Notes: generated by a model from the letters alone, not told the origin. A DNA stretch of 64,000 nt from Chrysopilus asiliformis (GCA_964034945.1 OZ035960.1:105288433-105352432), one strand, 5' to 3'; positions 22,085-34,250 are shown, numbered from the stretch's first letter. Translations and numbers: made by a program.

Positions 22085-23765
22085 GTTGATCCAAGTTAAC
22101 TTTTTGACAAGTCAACTCTGGCCTAAAGCCAGACATTACATGAAATGTTTCCGAAATTTCTACTTCGGATCCACGCGTGCAGCTTTTTATGCCTTATTTA
22201 TATGCTGCAGGTTCAATTTTGAGAATTTCTCCCAGCACAGGTTAACAGATTTTTACCTTTACTAACGCAGGCGAATGCGGACCTATCATAGGCTAAATTT
22301 TCCTGCAGGAAGCCAATTACGCCGTACGCAATTCGACGACTTTTATTCAATTTTTCCGAGTAAAAATTTAGACAGTCGTTGAATTTGTTGAAAAGCTCAG
22401 GAAAGCCAAGATTAAAATAAACGAAAATTTTCGGCATTTCAGGGAATATTTTAAAATTCTTGATATTGGCTTTTCAATACAAATAAAATCTCTAACTTTT
22501 AACCCACCCCTCGCATTGTTTACGAATGGTTGTGGTTAGGGCGCCTATTTCAAATACTTCTCTGAATGGTGGAGTTCAAAAATCATTAATGGAGACTCGC
22601 TTTCATTGAGGTGACGGTATCGTTTCTATTTTTCTCTTATGTCTTCAAATTATTGAGTGCGTAATGCCATCACCAATCACTATTTCATGGTTTTCAAAGA
22701 CTTTGTTAGTAGTATACCAGGAAGGAGAAGTGAACGTTTGGAATTTCTGCGATTGCATAGCATGGACCCTATTTGTAGATCTTGGGTCCAAAACTATAAA
22801 AAATCACTTCAATTTCAGATGTTTTTATTGAGGATAATCTCACGCGAGTAATTGAAAATGTTTACTGTCGAGGGTCACCTGCGATGTAACTCATCAAGCT
22901 ATTGTGGAATGCAATTAATCTTTCTTATATTACTCACTTTTACTGACTATTTTTAACCATTAACTTGATCCAAATGTTTAACTCTTTTACTTCACTTTAT
23001 TGTCGATACCTACATTCGATTGAATGTGAGTGGACTCATTTATCACTGGACAAATCGAAGGCTCTGCGAGGTCGATCTCCTTGGAACTTCTTAAAGGAAA
23101 TTAAAAACTTTTTTTTAATGGAACGCAATTTGAATTAATTTTTTTTATCTAAATACTTGATTGGAGTTTGATCTATGTAAATTTATTACTTTAGTCATAA
23201 TTCATTTGCGATACAATTGACCTTTTTGTATCGTTGCGCCGGAAAATATTTAAGTAAGATATTAATTTCAGCAAAAGTTTAACAAATTGCGTTTAGTACG
23301 AGATGGAGTGAGATTTGCGTCAGGATTACTTTATTTTCCTTTTAATGACAAATTTTGCAATCTAAGATATAAATTACTTCAATTTTGTAATCTCACGAAA
23401 CTTCGTATTGTGAATTAATTTGAATTAACTTACGTGACAAAATTGTTTTTGTATGCAATCAATTTGAATAAAAACTTTTTTTAGATTCGATTGACGCAAA
23501 GATATTTTTTATAGGTATTCTTTGGATTTAAATTGGAATATGGTAACAACTTCTGCCCTTGAATTTCAATAAAGTAAACATTTTTTTGACCTATTTTGAA
23601 AAACTTAATCTGCATTGACTTAAAATAAAATTTATTCAGTTGAGAAGTATGTATATATGTAACGTAGGGTAATAGGTGCTTTTCTTTAAATTATAAAGAA
23701 CCTATCTGATGTGACGAAACATTTCTTCCTTAACAATTCATGCTACACAATAGAGGACTTAGATA
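22085..23765. other. Non-coding stretch
   Basis: No supported gene or repeat family. Confidence 0.4.
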
Positions 23766-23768
23766 CTA

Positions 23769-24257
23769 AGGGTATTCACAGTCCTCTTTTAATTTTGGGT
23801 ATTCGGTGTTTTCGGTAATATTAAAAGACTGAAAATATTCTGCTGTGAACATCCCACAGCACAGATTTGAGAACAGTGCTTTTATTAGCTACGTGACCAA
23901 ATCATGAACTGTGAATTTGATTGTAAAATATGTCACATACCTTTAAATCCATGTTTGATGTATTCTTTTGAATTTCTATTGTGGCAACGGCTATCAAAAT
24001 TGAAAAAAATTTGCAGTCCGATGAAATTAACAAAAAACCAGCGACAACTAAAAACATTACTAGCGCCACTCGCGGTTGATTCTTGATACCGAATAACCGG
24101 GCCGGAAAACACGACTCAAGGCATGTCTACAATTACCGAATCCGGTAATTCATTTTTACATGAACCAAATTACCGTCTCGGTAAAAATCTGTTAAATTTG
24201 ACTGAATTACCGAGCGGTAAAATTACTCGCAATTTAAAAGAGGACTGTGAATACCCT
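23769..24257. mobile_element. TA-flanked TIR element (489 bp)
   Basis: TIRs AGGGTATTCACAGTCCTCTT at each end with TA on both sides (23767-23768 and 24258-24259). The end sequence resembles that of 2840-3476 (GGGGTATTCAC), so the two may share a superfamily. Confidence 0.75.
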
Positions 24258-24497
24258 TACTGAAAATAGAGAAGTTTCTCATACTTTTAATCAATGAGTG
24301 AATTTTTGAGTGTGAGTTTGAGTGATAGTGGGTTCAGCGAAAAAGATATTTTATGAAGTATTTTTATTTTAAGAAGTAGTGTTATGTTGCCACTTCTTTA
24401 CCCTTTAATGGATAATCGTGTGGGTCAAGGCTTACTTTCGAATAATCGAAAAGGTTAAATAACATGGAACAAGATAACGAAGTTCAAAGGAATTGAA

Positions 24498-24546
24498 AAA
24501 TCTTCGAGCTATCGAGGAATTCGAGTTATCGAGGTTTCATTGTAGT
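24498..24546. repeat. Possible single end of a Tigger/pogo-like element
   Basis: TTCGAGTTATCGAGGTTTCA followed by TTGTA resembles a common end of Tigger/pogo-like DNA transposons. No partner end was found, so this is a truncated remnant at best. Confidence 0.3.
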
Positions 24547-24549
24547 ATC

Positions 24550-26380
24550 ATAGGAGTATTTTGTACTGAACAATATAATTTACACCTAAATTTAACGGAA
24601 GTACTTGTGAATTTACACACAAAATTCCTTTACATAACACACCTCGAAAATGATATAATCCAGAGTCTTGAAAACTGTTTCGTCGTAGACATGCTTTAGT
24701 TTCACACCTTCCACTATATTACCTTAAGCTTACTTAACTGACAAACAATTGTAATTTTATCCACGGCGGACGTTTATTTTTGCAAATAAAGTGATTTTGC
24801 ATATAATTTAAAATTCCTGGTTAAATTTTCATATAGAATTCCAAGCTTGATTGTAATGAATGAGGCTTCCGTAGATTGCAAAACAATTTTATACACATTT
24901 AAAATCTAAGATTTCTAGGCTCATTTATAATTCGCATAAATCGCGTTCAATTTTTCTTGATTTTGTGTACAAGGTGAGCGTTGAACAGTGGCAGATTATC
25001 GTATCGTTTCACCTTCCAACGGCTAGCAACAAAGTGTCAAATTTCCTATACTATATCTATCTGACCATTGAATTGGATGCATCTCCGTCGACCATTTGTG
25101 AAATTTCAACAGGCGATATCAAATCAAGAGAGATACTCCCTTGAACCGAGATTTTCTGTAGTTTTCATTTAACAACAATGAGATACCAGCGCTGCGATAA
25201 AATTTCAATTTTCCCGCCACATGGCCTATTGTTATGCGATTTTAATTGCAAAACCGCTGCTGGGAACCGATTTAAAATTAAGAAAAGACGTAGAAAAATT
25301 AAACAAAATTAAATATGCGTAAATGCAGCGCGTCTCGTTAAATCCAAAGTGATGCTCGCATAGTCTTTAAAGATAGGTAAACTGAAGGAGTTTTCAATTC
25401 AATTAAAATTGATGATCTGAACATGTTGACGTTGATGGTACACCGTTTTGCGGCAGAGGTCTCATATTTTAGCATTCAAATTTTGTCCGGCCGCACATGT
25501 CTCATCTATACATACTTGGGAATGATTTTGATTAATCAACTCGAGGCTTCGTGATCGTCCCGAGTTGATGGAGTACGTGGTCGACTCCTTTTGACTTTTA
25601 GGTCGGTCACCGCCGCGCCACGGTTAACGTACTCGGTTTTGATGAATGGTGATGTTTTGCAAATCGGTTAAATTCAGCAATCAAATGAATGAATTACATA
25701 AAAATGTTAATTTTAAACAAATAATGGGCAGGAAACTCTATAAAAATGGGTTACATGCAAAACACACAACAGAATCGTTAAAAATGAAACATGATTAAGT
25801 AAGCTGACGGTTTGGGAAACTGATCAATGATCATGTTGGAAGTGTTGACAGTAAATTGTAGAAATATTAGGTGACAAACTCCTAAAAACATGGAAAATCC
25901 GAATTACTATAATAGCGAAATCTTGTATTTTCATCTGTGGTGTCAAAAGGGAACATTGAAAAATTAAATTTTGTTGGAATTACGACGAAAATTTTATTTC
26001 AAAAATTGGCACAATAAATTGAGAGAAAAATGCAAATTGGTGTGGGTCAAAACTCTTTAAACTTACAAAAGTTTATGAAAATTACCAAGAATTGAAAAAC
26101 GTTTTTTGAAGATGAAATTTCTCATTTAAAAGAATCGTATTTACTTCAGCGAGAGACTGATTGTTTGATCACACTCTAATCGATCTTCGTTGGATTTTAA
26201 TACATTTAAAGTTACGGTGACCATATTTTTGAAATTGAAATATAGAAAATCTTTTGAACCCAATTTCCGATTCTTTTTGCTACCTCAGGGATGTGTTCTT
26301 CACTTATGTTAACCGATTTCAGTTATTTTGGCAATTGTTTGTAATAATAAATCAAATTATTGCATTTTTTCAGCTCGGCG
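24550..26380. other. Non-coding stretch
   Basis: No supported gene. A GC-richer patch at 25560-25640 has no recognisable content. Confidence 0.4.
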
Positions 26381-26384
26381 GCCA

Positions 26385-26862
26385 TTTTTATACTCCATAT
26401 GGTATGTCTTATAGGAGTATATTAGATTCAGTATACCGTTTGTAATGCAACAAACCAATCATCGGACTCAAAAATGAACTACACCAGAGAGTTTGTGTTG
26501 ACGAAAGATTTTAATTTCCGAATGTCCGTCCGTCTGTCTGCCTGTCCGTGAACACCATAACGTTCGAAAGGATTGATCTAGAGAATTGAAATTTTGTATA
26601 GTTGTCTTGGACTGTACTTCCTTCACAGCACATTTCGCGATTTTATTTTTGTCCAAACTGTGAATGGCAGTCAGAAATATGTTATATTTTTGCGTAAAAT
26701 TGTCTGTTTGCCATGAACACCATAACTTTCAAAGCATTGAGCTAGAGACTTGAAATTTAGTATAATTACGTTTCTCGTAAATGGCTAGGCCTAGTTCTTG
26801 AACGGGCGAAATTGAACGATTCGTTCCGCCCTCCCACATACAAATGAAACAAAATTGAGGTA
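26385..26862 (+). repeat. Family A repeat, copy with short CCGT tract
   Basis: Order of blocks: TTTTTATACTCC..., GGAGTATATTAGATTCAGTA, CAATCATCGGACTCAAAAAT, CCGTCCGTCTGTCTGCCTGT, then GAGCTAGAGACTTGAAATTT and TTTCTCGTAAATGGCTAG. The same block order recurs, on either strand, at 29010, 37450 and 57545. Confidence 0.7.
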
Positions 26863-26898
26863 ACTATCCTTCTTGATACGGATAGATGCCTTTGCGTT

Positions 26899-27448
26899 TT
26901 TTATACCCGTATGGTGAAACCAAAGGGTATATTAGACTTGCCTTACCGTTTGAACCGCCAAGATCCCGTCATCACACAAAAAAATGAATTACACCAGTGT
27001 GTTTAGAATGATAAAAAAAAGTTGAATTTAGCATGTCCGTCCGTCCGTCCGTCTGTCCGTCCGTCCGTCTGTGGCGCGTATTGCGGGCGCACAGATTGAG
27101 CTACAGACTTGCGCAGATCCGTTTTTCGTAAAATGCAAGGCTAAGTTCGTTAATAGGCAAAAATGGACCATTAGGGGGGGTACCCCCCATACGAACGAAA
27201 ACGTTTTTTCTGAATATCTCAAAAACGGTGAATTTTATCAAAAAAGTCCAAGAACAAAAGTTATTTAGGATATGATTCTACATAAAACTCCCATACATCA
27301 AAATCCGATTGGAATAAATTTAAAAAAATCTTATTGGAAAGATTGACTTCATAGTGGAATTTCGATACAAGTGTTCGCCGTTCACTTAAATCACCATACG
27401 GGTTTTCAATAATTGCCAGATTGGCAATTATAGCTTTTGCTATGTTTT
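26899..27448 (+). repeat. Family A repeat, most complete plus-strand copy
   Basis: Begins TATACCCGTATGGTGAAACC, has a (CCGT)n tract at about 27032-27070, and ends TCACCATACGGGTTTTCAAT, CAATTATAGCTTTTGCTATG. The words ACCCGTATGGTGA and TCACCATACGGGT near the two ends are inverted relative to each other, suggesting terminal inverted repeats. Non-coding. Confidence 0.75.
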
Positions 27449-27449
27449 A

Positions 27450-28110
27450 AATTTAACAAATATTCAAAAAAAACTGTTAAAATAACAAAATTATTTATTT
27501 AACGTCAACAACAAACAGTCTGACATTATCCGAAAAAGTAGTTGTCACAACAAAAATTTTGTTGCTAAAATTTAATTTCGTAAAAAGCTGTAATAAATTT
27601 CAGCGGCATTGTTCTTGTTTGTAATTTTGTAAACGTAGACACTGGGAGCCTTGTGGGTTTTATATTTAGTAATTTGTATCCGCTCTAGATTGTTTAGGTT
27701 ACCAGATTCTCTCTTCGGGGCATCTATCCATATTTTACCCTATTTTATGAAGGCTATCCAGAATTTCGCGAATTGCATAATTCAACAAAAAAATATGTCA
27801 ATAAAATATAAATTAAAAACTTTAAAAAACCAACTTAAAAATTCATTTTTTGTATTTATGTAAAATAATTTCCAACATAATTCAGACTGACGTTTCTTTT
27901 ATGCATTTTAAATAAAATATTCGTAATCACGATTTTCAATATTTCCACTTATGGTGCAATCAATTTTTTTGTGAAAATCGGCGTTTAGATTTCAATTATT
28001 CATGATCCATAAATTATTAGATTTCTATTTTCATTTGGCTGGATGCATTTAATTTATTTTATGGGATATTTCCCATCTTCACCATTGCAAAAATGCCATC
28101 ATTCAAATTC
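27450..28110. other. Non-coding AT-rich stretch
   Basis: No supported feature. Confidence 0.4.
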
Positions 28111-28111
28111 G

Positions 28112-28690
28112 CTACATATCGATGAGCGCAGAAGAGGAAACATTGGAACTCATCTGAAGTATTTGGTCCACCTTAGCATCGTATATACAAAGATCACTTT
28201 CAATTGCATAATTCTTACCTAAAGTGATGGTGATCCTCTCTATTCCCTGTGAACTGATCGAATCTTTTATTAGTGTTGTACAATAGGCGAACATATGCTC
28301 GATTTTATCCATTCTAGTGTTCGCAAGGAAAATGGAAAAATTATTCAAATGCGGGAAAACATAGAAAACCTGCAGTGATATTATTGCAGACCAAACGATC
28401 GTGTCAAAAGGCTCTGCCAGTAAAGATCGAGTGTAGATCGCGTGGGCTAAAATTTCGTCATGTTTTCGGAAAGAAATCTTAACGCCGCGAATTAAGAAAA
28501 TGAATTGGAATCGATGCAGGCAAAAGTAAAAAAACAAATTGCCAATGTCGCAGAGTGATGGTGATCGTGGTGACGATCGTTTTGTCAAAATCACCTTTGA
28601 CCAAAAACCAATAGCTGGTATCCAGGTGGAAGTGATCGTTTCTAACGTGTTGAGGATTTTTTTGCTTGTCGCTGTTTGACTGAAGTTTTC
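28112..28690 (-). CDS. Long open frame, hypothetical exon
   Basis: About 190 codons stay open on the minus strand in DNA that is clearly richer in G+C than its surroundings. The frame has no ATG near its start; the first possible non-ATG start used is GTG at 28594. It includes hydrophobic stretches (LFFYFCLHRFQFIFLI and SAIISLQVFYVF). A strong donor match, TTTAG|GTAAGAAT, sits at 28218, so a real exon could end there. I recognise no family and found no partner exons. It may be an exon of an undetected gene or a chance frame. Confidence 0.3.
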   Translation of the reverse strand, partial: ENFSQTATSKKILNTLETITSTWIPAIGFWSKVILTKRSSPRSPSLCDIGNLFFYFCLHRFQFIFLIRGVKISFRKHDEILAHAIYTRSLLAEPFDTIVWSAIISLQVFYVFPHLNNFSIFLANTRMDKIEHMFAYCTTLIKDSISSQGIERITITLGKNYAIESDLCIYDAKVDQILQMSSNVSSSALIDM

Positions 28691-28699
28691 TTACTTTCT

Positions 28700-29005
28700 T
28701 GGAGGTAAAATGAAGAAGCTACACGACAGATGAAGAAGACAATATTCGGCTCGATCTAACTGTGGCATGGCTATGTTACGGCTCTGTTACCTAAAAATCT
28801 AGTTAAATGTCACGATCAGGTTGAAAGTTCAGCGCACGTTTTTGGTGTTGAATGATTATATGTAGATGGTTTAGTCGGTATATTACAATAATTACAATTC
28901 TTCCTTAAATATTTGAGCTTTTAAAGGGAGAAGATTATTTTTTTAAATCGCAACTGCATACTTAAAACATGAAAAAAGCTACAATTGCCAGGAGACAATC
29001 GTAAA
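28700..29005. other. Non-coding stretch
   Basis: Nothing supported except ACAATTGCCAGG near 28981, which recurs at 29092 at the edge of family A. Confidence 0.35.
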
Positions 29006-29009
29006 ATCT

Positions 29010-29812
29010 CTATATATATTAGGGCAAAGTCTGCCTTTCTGTCTGTCTGTCTGTATGTATGTAGGGACTTGGCTTGAAACATAAGAAAAGGTACAATTGC
29101 CAGGGCCCAATTGTCAAATACTCTACATGATGACAGAAAAAAAATTTATGGAAAAACCCATTTGTATCAGAAAGAGGAGAAGGATTGGTCCGATTGGATT
29201 TTGATGTATGGAACGGTTATGAAAAATCATGTTCTAAGCACATTTCGCCTTTAGACATTTTTCGCAACTGCACCGTTTTCGAAAAAAAAACAAAATAGAA
29301 AAAAAGTATTTAATTTGGTCCAACTAGATTTTGATGTATAGATAAGTGATGTAAAATCTTATTCTAAACATATTTTACCTTTATAAATTTTTCAATATAT
29401 CTCACCGTTTTCGAGAAAATCGCCAAAAACTGTTTCGATTGTATGGTGAAGGGGGGAAGCAATGGTCCGATTTTGCGCATTCAAGAACTTAGTCTAGCCG
29501 TTTACGAGAAACGCAACTGTACACAAGTTTAAGTCTCTAGCTCAATTCTTTCAAAAGTTATGGTGTTTACGGACGGACAGACGGGTAGACGGACGGGCAG
29601 ACAGACCGCAGACAGATGGACAGACGGACAGAGAGACGGACGGACAGACGGACAGACGGACAGTCAGACAGACAGACGGACGGACATGCGGAAATCAAAA
29701 TCTTTTGTCGTCCCAAACACCCTGGTGTAGTTTATTTTTATGTCCGATGATTGGTTCGATGCGTTACAAACTTTTTTTTTTTAAATTTAATAAACTGCGA
29801 GTATAAAAATGG
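29010..29812 (-). repeat. Family A repeat, longest copy (minus orientation)
   Basis: Contains GGTCCGATTGGATTTTGATG, TGGAACGGTTATG, two successive 'TGATGTATRG...AAATC' units, AAGTCTCTAGCTCAATTCTT, and a long GACGGACAGACGG tract at about 29571-29690, then ATGATTGGTTCGATGCGTTA. The block order is the reverse complement of 26385 and 57545-type copies. Confidence 0.7.
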
Positions 29813-29819
29813 AATCTAA

Positions 29820-29975
29820 TGCTACATTTACACGAATGACAAATTTGTCATTTTTTTCTTGTCATTATGTTAATTCCCGTGTAAAAGGCATAATTTTTGT
29901 AATTTTTTCTATCAGAAAATGTCAATCTCTCATAAAAGAATGAACTTAAATGTAAATGTTAATGTAAATGTAGCA
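29820..29975. mobile_element. Deleted copy of the palindromic TAA MITE
   Basis: Left end TGCTACATTTACACGAATG and most of the first arm match 14957 onward, then the sequence jumps to the last bases of the opposite end (TGTAAATGTAGCA). TAA lies on both sides (29817-29819, 29976-29978). The inner part of the palindrome is gone. Confidence 0.85.
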
Positions 29976-30145
29976 TAAAACAAAAAATATTTCTTCGGTC
30001 GATTTGGTAAAATGTGAAAGTCCGGTTTACGTTTTGAATATTTACAGTACAATCTAAAAATGATAAAACTCACTGAGTTTGAGATCTAAAAAAATTCAAG
30101 TAGGCTTTCCTTTTTTTTAAAATTATTTCATTTGACAGAAGTTTT

Positions 30146-31092
30146 ATGATTGCTTGCATAACATTACGAATTTGTTGGATAAATCTCAAAATTTTAGTTA
30201 CTATATTAACGATTTTGTTTGTGTTGATAAAGTTGTCAATCTGTTTATTTCTTAAAAAGCCACAAAGAATTAATAATATAATGAGTTCAAGTTTAAAACC
30301 AATTGATTGTGAGTGTCGGTCGATTAACAAACCCGTCGATTTCATGGGAGACTCCATTTGCAGCGACTCAATTTCAAATGTTCGTAAAACTATCATGAAA
30401 TATGAATCGCATAATGATTTAACCAAATGTCGTGGACCAATTCATCCTGTACGTTCATTTTCACATCATTCGCCTTCCAGTAGAAATTCTGCAAAAAAAT
30501 CGGTAAGGCATTTGGTAATGGATGAACATTCAAAACCGACGATGACAAGGAAAAATTCTTTACATTTATTTGAACACAGGTAAGGTTATCTGAAATTTCC
30601 TCGAATATTACTTTTTTGTTTGTATTTTAAAACAATTCAAAGAATTTCATATTTTGCAATTTTTTTCATCCCAGTGAAGAAGTTTTTGAAGGAACCGATA
30701 AAGGAATAAGAAAACAAGATTCAGGGAAAACTTACAAAAGCAAAACGACAATTATGAAAACAAATAATGGTATTATTTTATAACAAAAAATAGTGCTGTC
30801 GATAAAATTAGTCACATTTGTAAGAGGCAGGAGGATAAGAAGCTAGTCTGCGGTGGCATGTTATACAAAAAATCGCGGAAAAGTGGGCGTGACATATTTT
30901 TATGGACAGCGCATTATGATATAAATTAATTTTTTTATCGAAAAATGTTTTATTGCAGGAGTTCGGATAATCACAGACATTTTTGTACATCTGGATGAGG
31001 TGGACAGCGATCAAAGTGTTGATCCATGGTTAGGCCGGCGTTTAGAAACTAATTTACCACCTAGTAAAATTTTGAGTAAATATCAAAATTAA
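30146..31092 (+). CDS. Three-exon gene, small single-pass membrane protein, unknown family
   Basis: Exons 30146-30579, 30675-30769 and 30959-31092; introns of 95 and 189 nt with GT-AG ends and pyrimidine-rich acceptors (TTTTTTCATCCCAG, TTTTATTGCAG). All junctions keep frame, giving 220 aa and TAA at 31090-31092. Residues about 12-35 (INLKILVTILTILFVLIKLS) form one membrane segment or signal anchor. The rest is hydrophilic: a Cys-containing stretch (DCECRSINKPVDFMGDS), a Ser/His/Arg-rich middle, a Lys-rich region ending KSKTTIMKTNNG, then RIITDIFVHLDEVD and a C-terminus with DPWLGRRLETNLPPSK. No catalytic motif is seen. If the first ATG is not used, MSSSLKPIDC at residue 46 is an alternative start that removes the membrane segment. 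A 118-codon minus frame (30070-30426) is a shadow. I do not recognise the family. Confidence 0.72.
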
Positions 31093-31324
31093 ATGATTAT
31101 GTTAAAGGCTTTGAAAAGAGTAAATATTTTAAAAACAATTTTTTTAAATTCTCTGTTTTTTTACAAAGTAGTTAAATAGTAGTTGAACAAATCTTTGATT
31201 ACTCTGGGATTAATCTTGCAACAACTTTTGATCAACCCTTAATTATTCTTGAATGAATCCTTGATTGAGTGGGGAAGAAATAGACGCTGCTTCTAGCTCT
31301 GTCTAATGTAGAGCGACGAAGTAA

Positions 31325-31672
31325 AGGCTCAACTATGATAGACATAAGAACGCATATGTAGCTGCATATGTCATTTCCAGAATACGAAAGTCAGTGTTAT
31401 TACCCACAATAGACATGTGTCAAAGTGTTGCCACTTTCAAACCTTCGTTAAACATTCGTTAAGCATGAATAATTCGATACAAATGGAACTGGCATATGTA
31501 AATAGTGAACATAACCTAAAATTTTAGTGTGAATTTAATAATATTGGTGCCACATTAATTTCCTCTTAAGGTAAAATGAAGATCAGCTTTTATGTTGACA
31601 GCTATATATGTCAACATTCGTTGGGAATTTGACATTTACATATGCGTTCTTATGTCTATCATAGTTGAGCCT
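31325..31672. mobile_element. TAA-flanked MITE (348 bp)
   Basis: TIR AGGCTCAACTATGATAGACA continuing to about 37 bp at both ends, with TAA at 31322-31324 and 31673-31675: the PIF/Harbinger pattern. Confidence 0.88.
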
Positions 31673-31680
31673 TAAGTCAG

Positions 31681-31851
31681 GAGTGGTATTCCGTAACTTG
31701 ATTCAAGCGTTTGTTTCGAGTTAGAAGAAAGAGTAGTATTTGCTATCTCGGTTTCTCTCTGTCATTTTTTTCGGTCAAAACAGAGACATCGAATACTTCT
31801 TGTTCTTCTAACTCGAAATAAACGCTTGAAACAAGTTACGGAATATCACTC
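31681..31851. mobile_element. Foldback MITE (171 bp), CAG target duplication
   Basis: TIR GAGTGGTATTCCGTAACTTG extending to about 50 bp (TTCGAGTTAGAAGAA). CAG occurs at 31678-31680 and 31852-31854. It starts two bases after the target copy of the previous MITE. Confidence 0.82.
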
Positions 31852-31969
31852 CAGGATGCAAAAGATTTGCTAGGGATATCGAACTGGATGACCGCAGCGC
31901 AAGACCGGGTCGCCAGAAAGTTCTTGTTACGCAGGCCTAGACCGAATCCTTGATGGTTGCGCCATTGAT

Positions 31970-33680
31970 GATGATTTCTTGATTACCCTTAAATGAAAAC
32001 AAACAAAATTTAGCTAAATTTTTAATCAATATTGAAATCAATTTTTTAATACTTTCTTTAATCTCCATTAATTTTTTAGAATCCAATTTTAATCAAATTC
32101 AACTGTAATTTTTGTTATAAGAGAATGAGAGAAGGTATATCTATAACCAGCTACAATTATCAGTAAAAACAAAAGAGAAAATTTATAGTGAAGGTGCAGC
32201 TGGGTATAAAATACCCCCCATATGTATCCTAGGGTTAAAACCATTTTTTTTTTTGGAATTTCACCACATTTACTAAAATACCAACTGAGCTGCAAAAGTA
32301 CTCGATCTTCTTTGACCTTGCAAAAAAAAACTTTTTTTTACCTATTAAGGTGTGCATTTTGTCTACGGTTTTAATTTATTAATGGCATACACCAAACTGC
32401 AAATCATCTTAACCTAAATATCTTGATAAACCATAAACCATGATATATACCTACGACGAATTTCGTTTAATGTTTCATTTCAAAGTTAAACTCTTCAAAT
32501 GCATTTTGTTGATTTCGGGCTAATTAACTTTTATTGGATGAACATGAGTTTTTCGGTTAAGTGGCTACGTAAAATCCCATAATGGCATCCCACTGAAAAT
32601 TTTTGCAGTTTTTCTATTCAAATGGATTTACTTAAGTCTAAAAAAATTTATGCTGGTCATTTGAAAACACCACAAGGCACCAAATTGTAATTAAATAGGA
32701 TGTCTTTTTGGGCAGTTTATTAAAATCCTATTAAATTTGATCTAGATTTTAAATATTTTTTTTGTCATCATACATACATCGGAAACCATAAATAATCAAA
32801 ACGGATTATTTCATCCGGATAAATGATCCGGAATAGTGAAATGTTTTTTGAATTTTATTTTTGCATAAATTACCATTTACATGATTTTGTGTGTCACTAA
32901 ATTAGCTTCTGATCACATCATTTTCATGCTCGCAAAAATTTTTGCAATAAATTCGGATTTTTATGATATGCGGATTAATTTTCAGATAGAAAAAGGTAAA
33001 CTCCAAAATGACATTCTAACGCCTGTGGAGTGTGATATTTACCATTTTATTAATGAATCGAAGAACAACTTCCTTATTTCCAATTGATTGAAATTCTTGG
33101 CGAGGTATTTTCCAATAGTCGTAAATCGCACAACATTCTGGAAAAGCAATTATTTAACATTGTGTCATTGAGATTTTACTGCAGACATTCTCTCCCCCGT
33201 GGCATATTCGATCATGTCCAATTCCATTGATCGTGCCTGACCTCAACAGTTTTACCTTTTCGAGATTACTGTCGTAAGATATTGTCCACGTCTATAAAAA
33301 TTATTGCTTTAAGAAGTTCATTAATCTTCTCTTGTTTCAACAAAAATTTGAAATAAAATCGGAAATTAATTTACACATTGAAAAAAATATATTTATACCT
33401 ATTAAAGGAATTAGTTTAATTATTGAATTGGATTAACAAGCTATTTGGAAGTTATTTGGGTTTTTAAATTATAATTTTTGTCGATTTAATTTTTCTTTGA
33501 TTTTTCTTTGACAGAGGGTTTATCATGGTCCTGGCATTCAACAAATTTTCATATCAATGCCAGTCACTGTTGAAAATTGCATTACATTGCGATTAATGGT
33601 TTAAGAGACAGCAGGGCCATTAATTAGAAAGAAATGGGCTTTTTGAATTCAGTTTTATTCTCAGTAAGGAAAGGTATTTA
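31970..33680. other. Mostly non-coding; one 68-codon frame
   Basis: A plus frame at 32881-33087 starts at ATG and contains an internal TTTTCAG|ATAG splice-like site; the part after it (IEKGKLQNDILTPVE...) looks protein-like. No partner exon or family was found, so it is not called as a gene. Confidence 0.3.
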
Positions 33681-33689
33681 GATGGACAG

Positions 33690-34250
33690 TGGCTAATTTT
33701 CTTCAGTTTGGTCTCTCACGTGCTTTTTTTGAACGCATTTGTCAAATTGGTGGAAATTACTGCTGGATATATATCTGTGACAAAAAGCCAAAACATCTTA
33801 TGACACTATCAGACTTGGCTACTTTTGTTGCGCTGCTTTTGTACTGCGGCTGCAAAAGTAACGTGCTGTGTTCCCGCACAACAGAGAAGTTGCGTGCAAT
33901 ACGCTTCTTTTGTGCTGCGCTACCCAATAGGTTGCAATCTTGCGAGCAAAAACTTGCAATCGTATAGTCAAACGTACTGTTCAGCTTTGTTATTTTGCAG
34001 CACAGATCCGCAATTTTATTTGACACTTCCATTTATTTGCTTTACGTGGAAAACATTTATTTTATATTTTTCGTTGTTCCAAAGGTTTTTACGTAAAATA
34101 ATGTTGGAAAATAGTGATTCGGTGATAGCAGCAGCTTGTTGGTCGCTTACATTGTTCGACCCATTGCATAATGAAACATTGATTAAAATCCTCTTAACAG
34201 TCTTGGATATAGTAGGAGAGGAGGTTGACGAGCAGAGGAGAGGATAATTT
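33690..34250. other. GC-richer patch with CTTTTGTNCTGCG repeats
   Basis: CTGCTTTTGTACTGCGGCTG, CTTCTTTTGTGCTGCGC and similar words recur in 33830-33960. Long frames occur on both strands (33757-34032 minus, 33825-34247 plus) but overlap and show no family. Probably an unclassified repeat. Confidence 0.35.

Larger units (their letters stand above)
31270..31968 (+). pseudogene. Decayed LINE reverse-transcriptase C-terminus split by two MITEs
   Basis: After removing the two MITEs, the plus strand reads SDEVSQDAKDLLGISN, then WMTAAQDRVARKFLLRR and PRPNP stop (31857-31956). W..AAQDR with a nearby R(K/R) run is the usual end of Jockey/R1-type LINE polymerases. Upstream sequence has stops, so it is a relic. 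The assignment rests on the remembered motif only. Confidence 0.5.

Noticed and set aside
22213..22437. 74-codon minus frame
   Set aside because: No start context advantage, no family, no neighbouring exons.
33825..34247. 140-codon plus frame overlapping minus frames
   Set aside because: Runs through a patch of repeated CTTTTGTNCTGCG words with open frames on both strands; no protein family.
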